Translations under genes and position numbers: made by a program
Assembly: GCF_036013915.1 (NCBI RefSeq)
Contig: NZ_CP107899.1
Location: 3,472,001-3,536,000, forward strand
Direction of reading: 5' to 3'
Source of the DNA: Streptomyces sp. NBC_00464
GTDB taxonomy: Bacteria; Actinomycetota; Actinomycetes; Streptomycetales; Streptomycetaceae
Length of the DNA stretch: 64,000 bases
Notes under the pieces: generated by a model
Seen by the model: the letters and a program-made list of their open reading frames with translations, nothing else
What the model was told of the DNA's origin: nothing
Databases searched by the model: none
Shown here: in pieces, positions 63,780-64,000 of the stretch
Layout: each line of letters starts with the position of its first letter
Numbering within the stretch: position 1 is the first letter of the stretch

Positions 63780-64000
63780 CGCAGCGCCCTTCCTGGTCTT
63801 TCGCCGGCCTTCCCGTTCGGTCTGGGCCCGCTGGCCCATCGCAACTTACCGCCCACTGTACGGACGTGCACTGACAGTGACCCAACGGGCCCATGGCCTG
63901 ATCCGGACGTTCATCATCCACGTACTGACGAAGGCCCTGGGCGTGCGTACGTCGGCTGGTGTAATGGGTGTGGCTGACGGGCTGCTACAGGCGCGAAGCA
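63780..64000. other. Region upstream of the ATPase gene, to the window edge
   Basis: About 220 bases. No gene is visible; the promoter of the two-gene operon should be here. An A/T-richer patch at 63840-63860 and 63905-63925 is suggestive only. A retron RNA or reverse transcriptase, if any, would lie beyond the edge. Confidence 0.4.

Noticed and set aside
61540..64000. Full integrative element with attR after tRNA-Ser
   Set aside because: No integrase and no repeat of the tRNA 3' end is found within the window; the right boundary, if any, lies outside.

Overview
The window is high-GC chromosomal DNA from a Streptomyces (or a very close relative). Coding frames have strong third-position GC bias. 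It carries bldC, a valine dehydrogenase (vdh), an Lsr2-type nucleoid protein, mycothiol-type and DUF3073 proteins, a c-di-AMP (ydaO/yuaA) leader ahead of a cell-wall hydrolase, and purine genes interleaved in an order I recall from S. coelicolor (roughly SCO4066-SCO4100, reversed in part). Ten tRNA genes and the small SRP RNA are present.

Layout. 1-2.4 kb: an M23-type wall hydrolase (cut by the window edge) behind a c-di-AMP riboswitch, then a membrane PP2C phosphatase and initiator tRNA-fMet. 3.2-7.3 kb: two small membrane proteins and a three-gene signalling set made of an FHA/winged-helix protein with a TTA codon, a translationally coupled Ser/Thr kinase with an external peptidoglycan-binding domain, and a secreted peptidoglycan-binding protein. 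7.3-16.1 kb: accessory metabolism and regulation (alkylsulfatase, SDR, F420-type dehydrogenase with divergent LysR, ArsR with divergent MFS pump, small P-loop kinase). 16.3-25.8 kb: tRNA-Lys, APC permease, FG-GAP secreted protein, DEAD-box helicase with an RGG-like tail, lipoprotein, minimal zincin, metallophosphoesterase. 26-34.2 kb: tRNA-Glu/Asp/Phe, CcdA-DsbA redox pair, HrpA, a second tRNA-Asp, a DUF6274-like gene with a minisatellite, and bldC.

34.7-58.7 kb is the purine region. purF-purM, purS-purQ-purL, purC and purD all read leftward and together cover PRPP amidation, GAR synthesis, FGAM synthesis, AIR synthesis and SAICAR synthesis. Between them lie vdh, a DUF3073 gene, a TAT sulfatase, a DinB/maleylpyruvate-isomerase-fold protein, a TetR regulator, an Lsr2-like gene, an unusual tRNA-Gly(UCC), an ABC exporter plus two-component system bracketed by two identical tRNA-Gly(GCC) genes, a DMF-ase-like gene and an M48-like membrane pseudoprotease. 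58.9-61.3 kb: dnaX and ffs.

61.4-64 kb: immediately after tRNA-Ser(GGA) comes a two-gene ATPase/HNH nuclease operon resembling the Septu (PtuA-PtuB) antiphage system, sitting at a tRNA as mobile defence genes often do. The strongest leads are this operon, the tRNA-Gly(UCC) whose D and T arms are altered as in peptidoglycan-dedicated tRNA-Gly of staphylococci, and the TTA-controlled FHA/kinase/wall-binding set.
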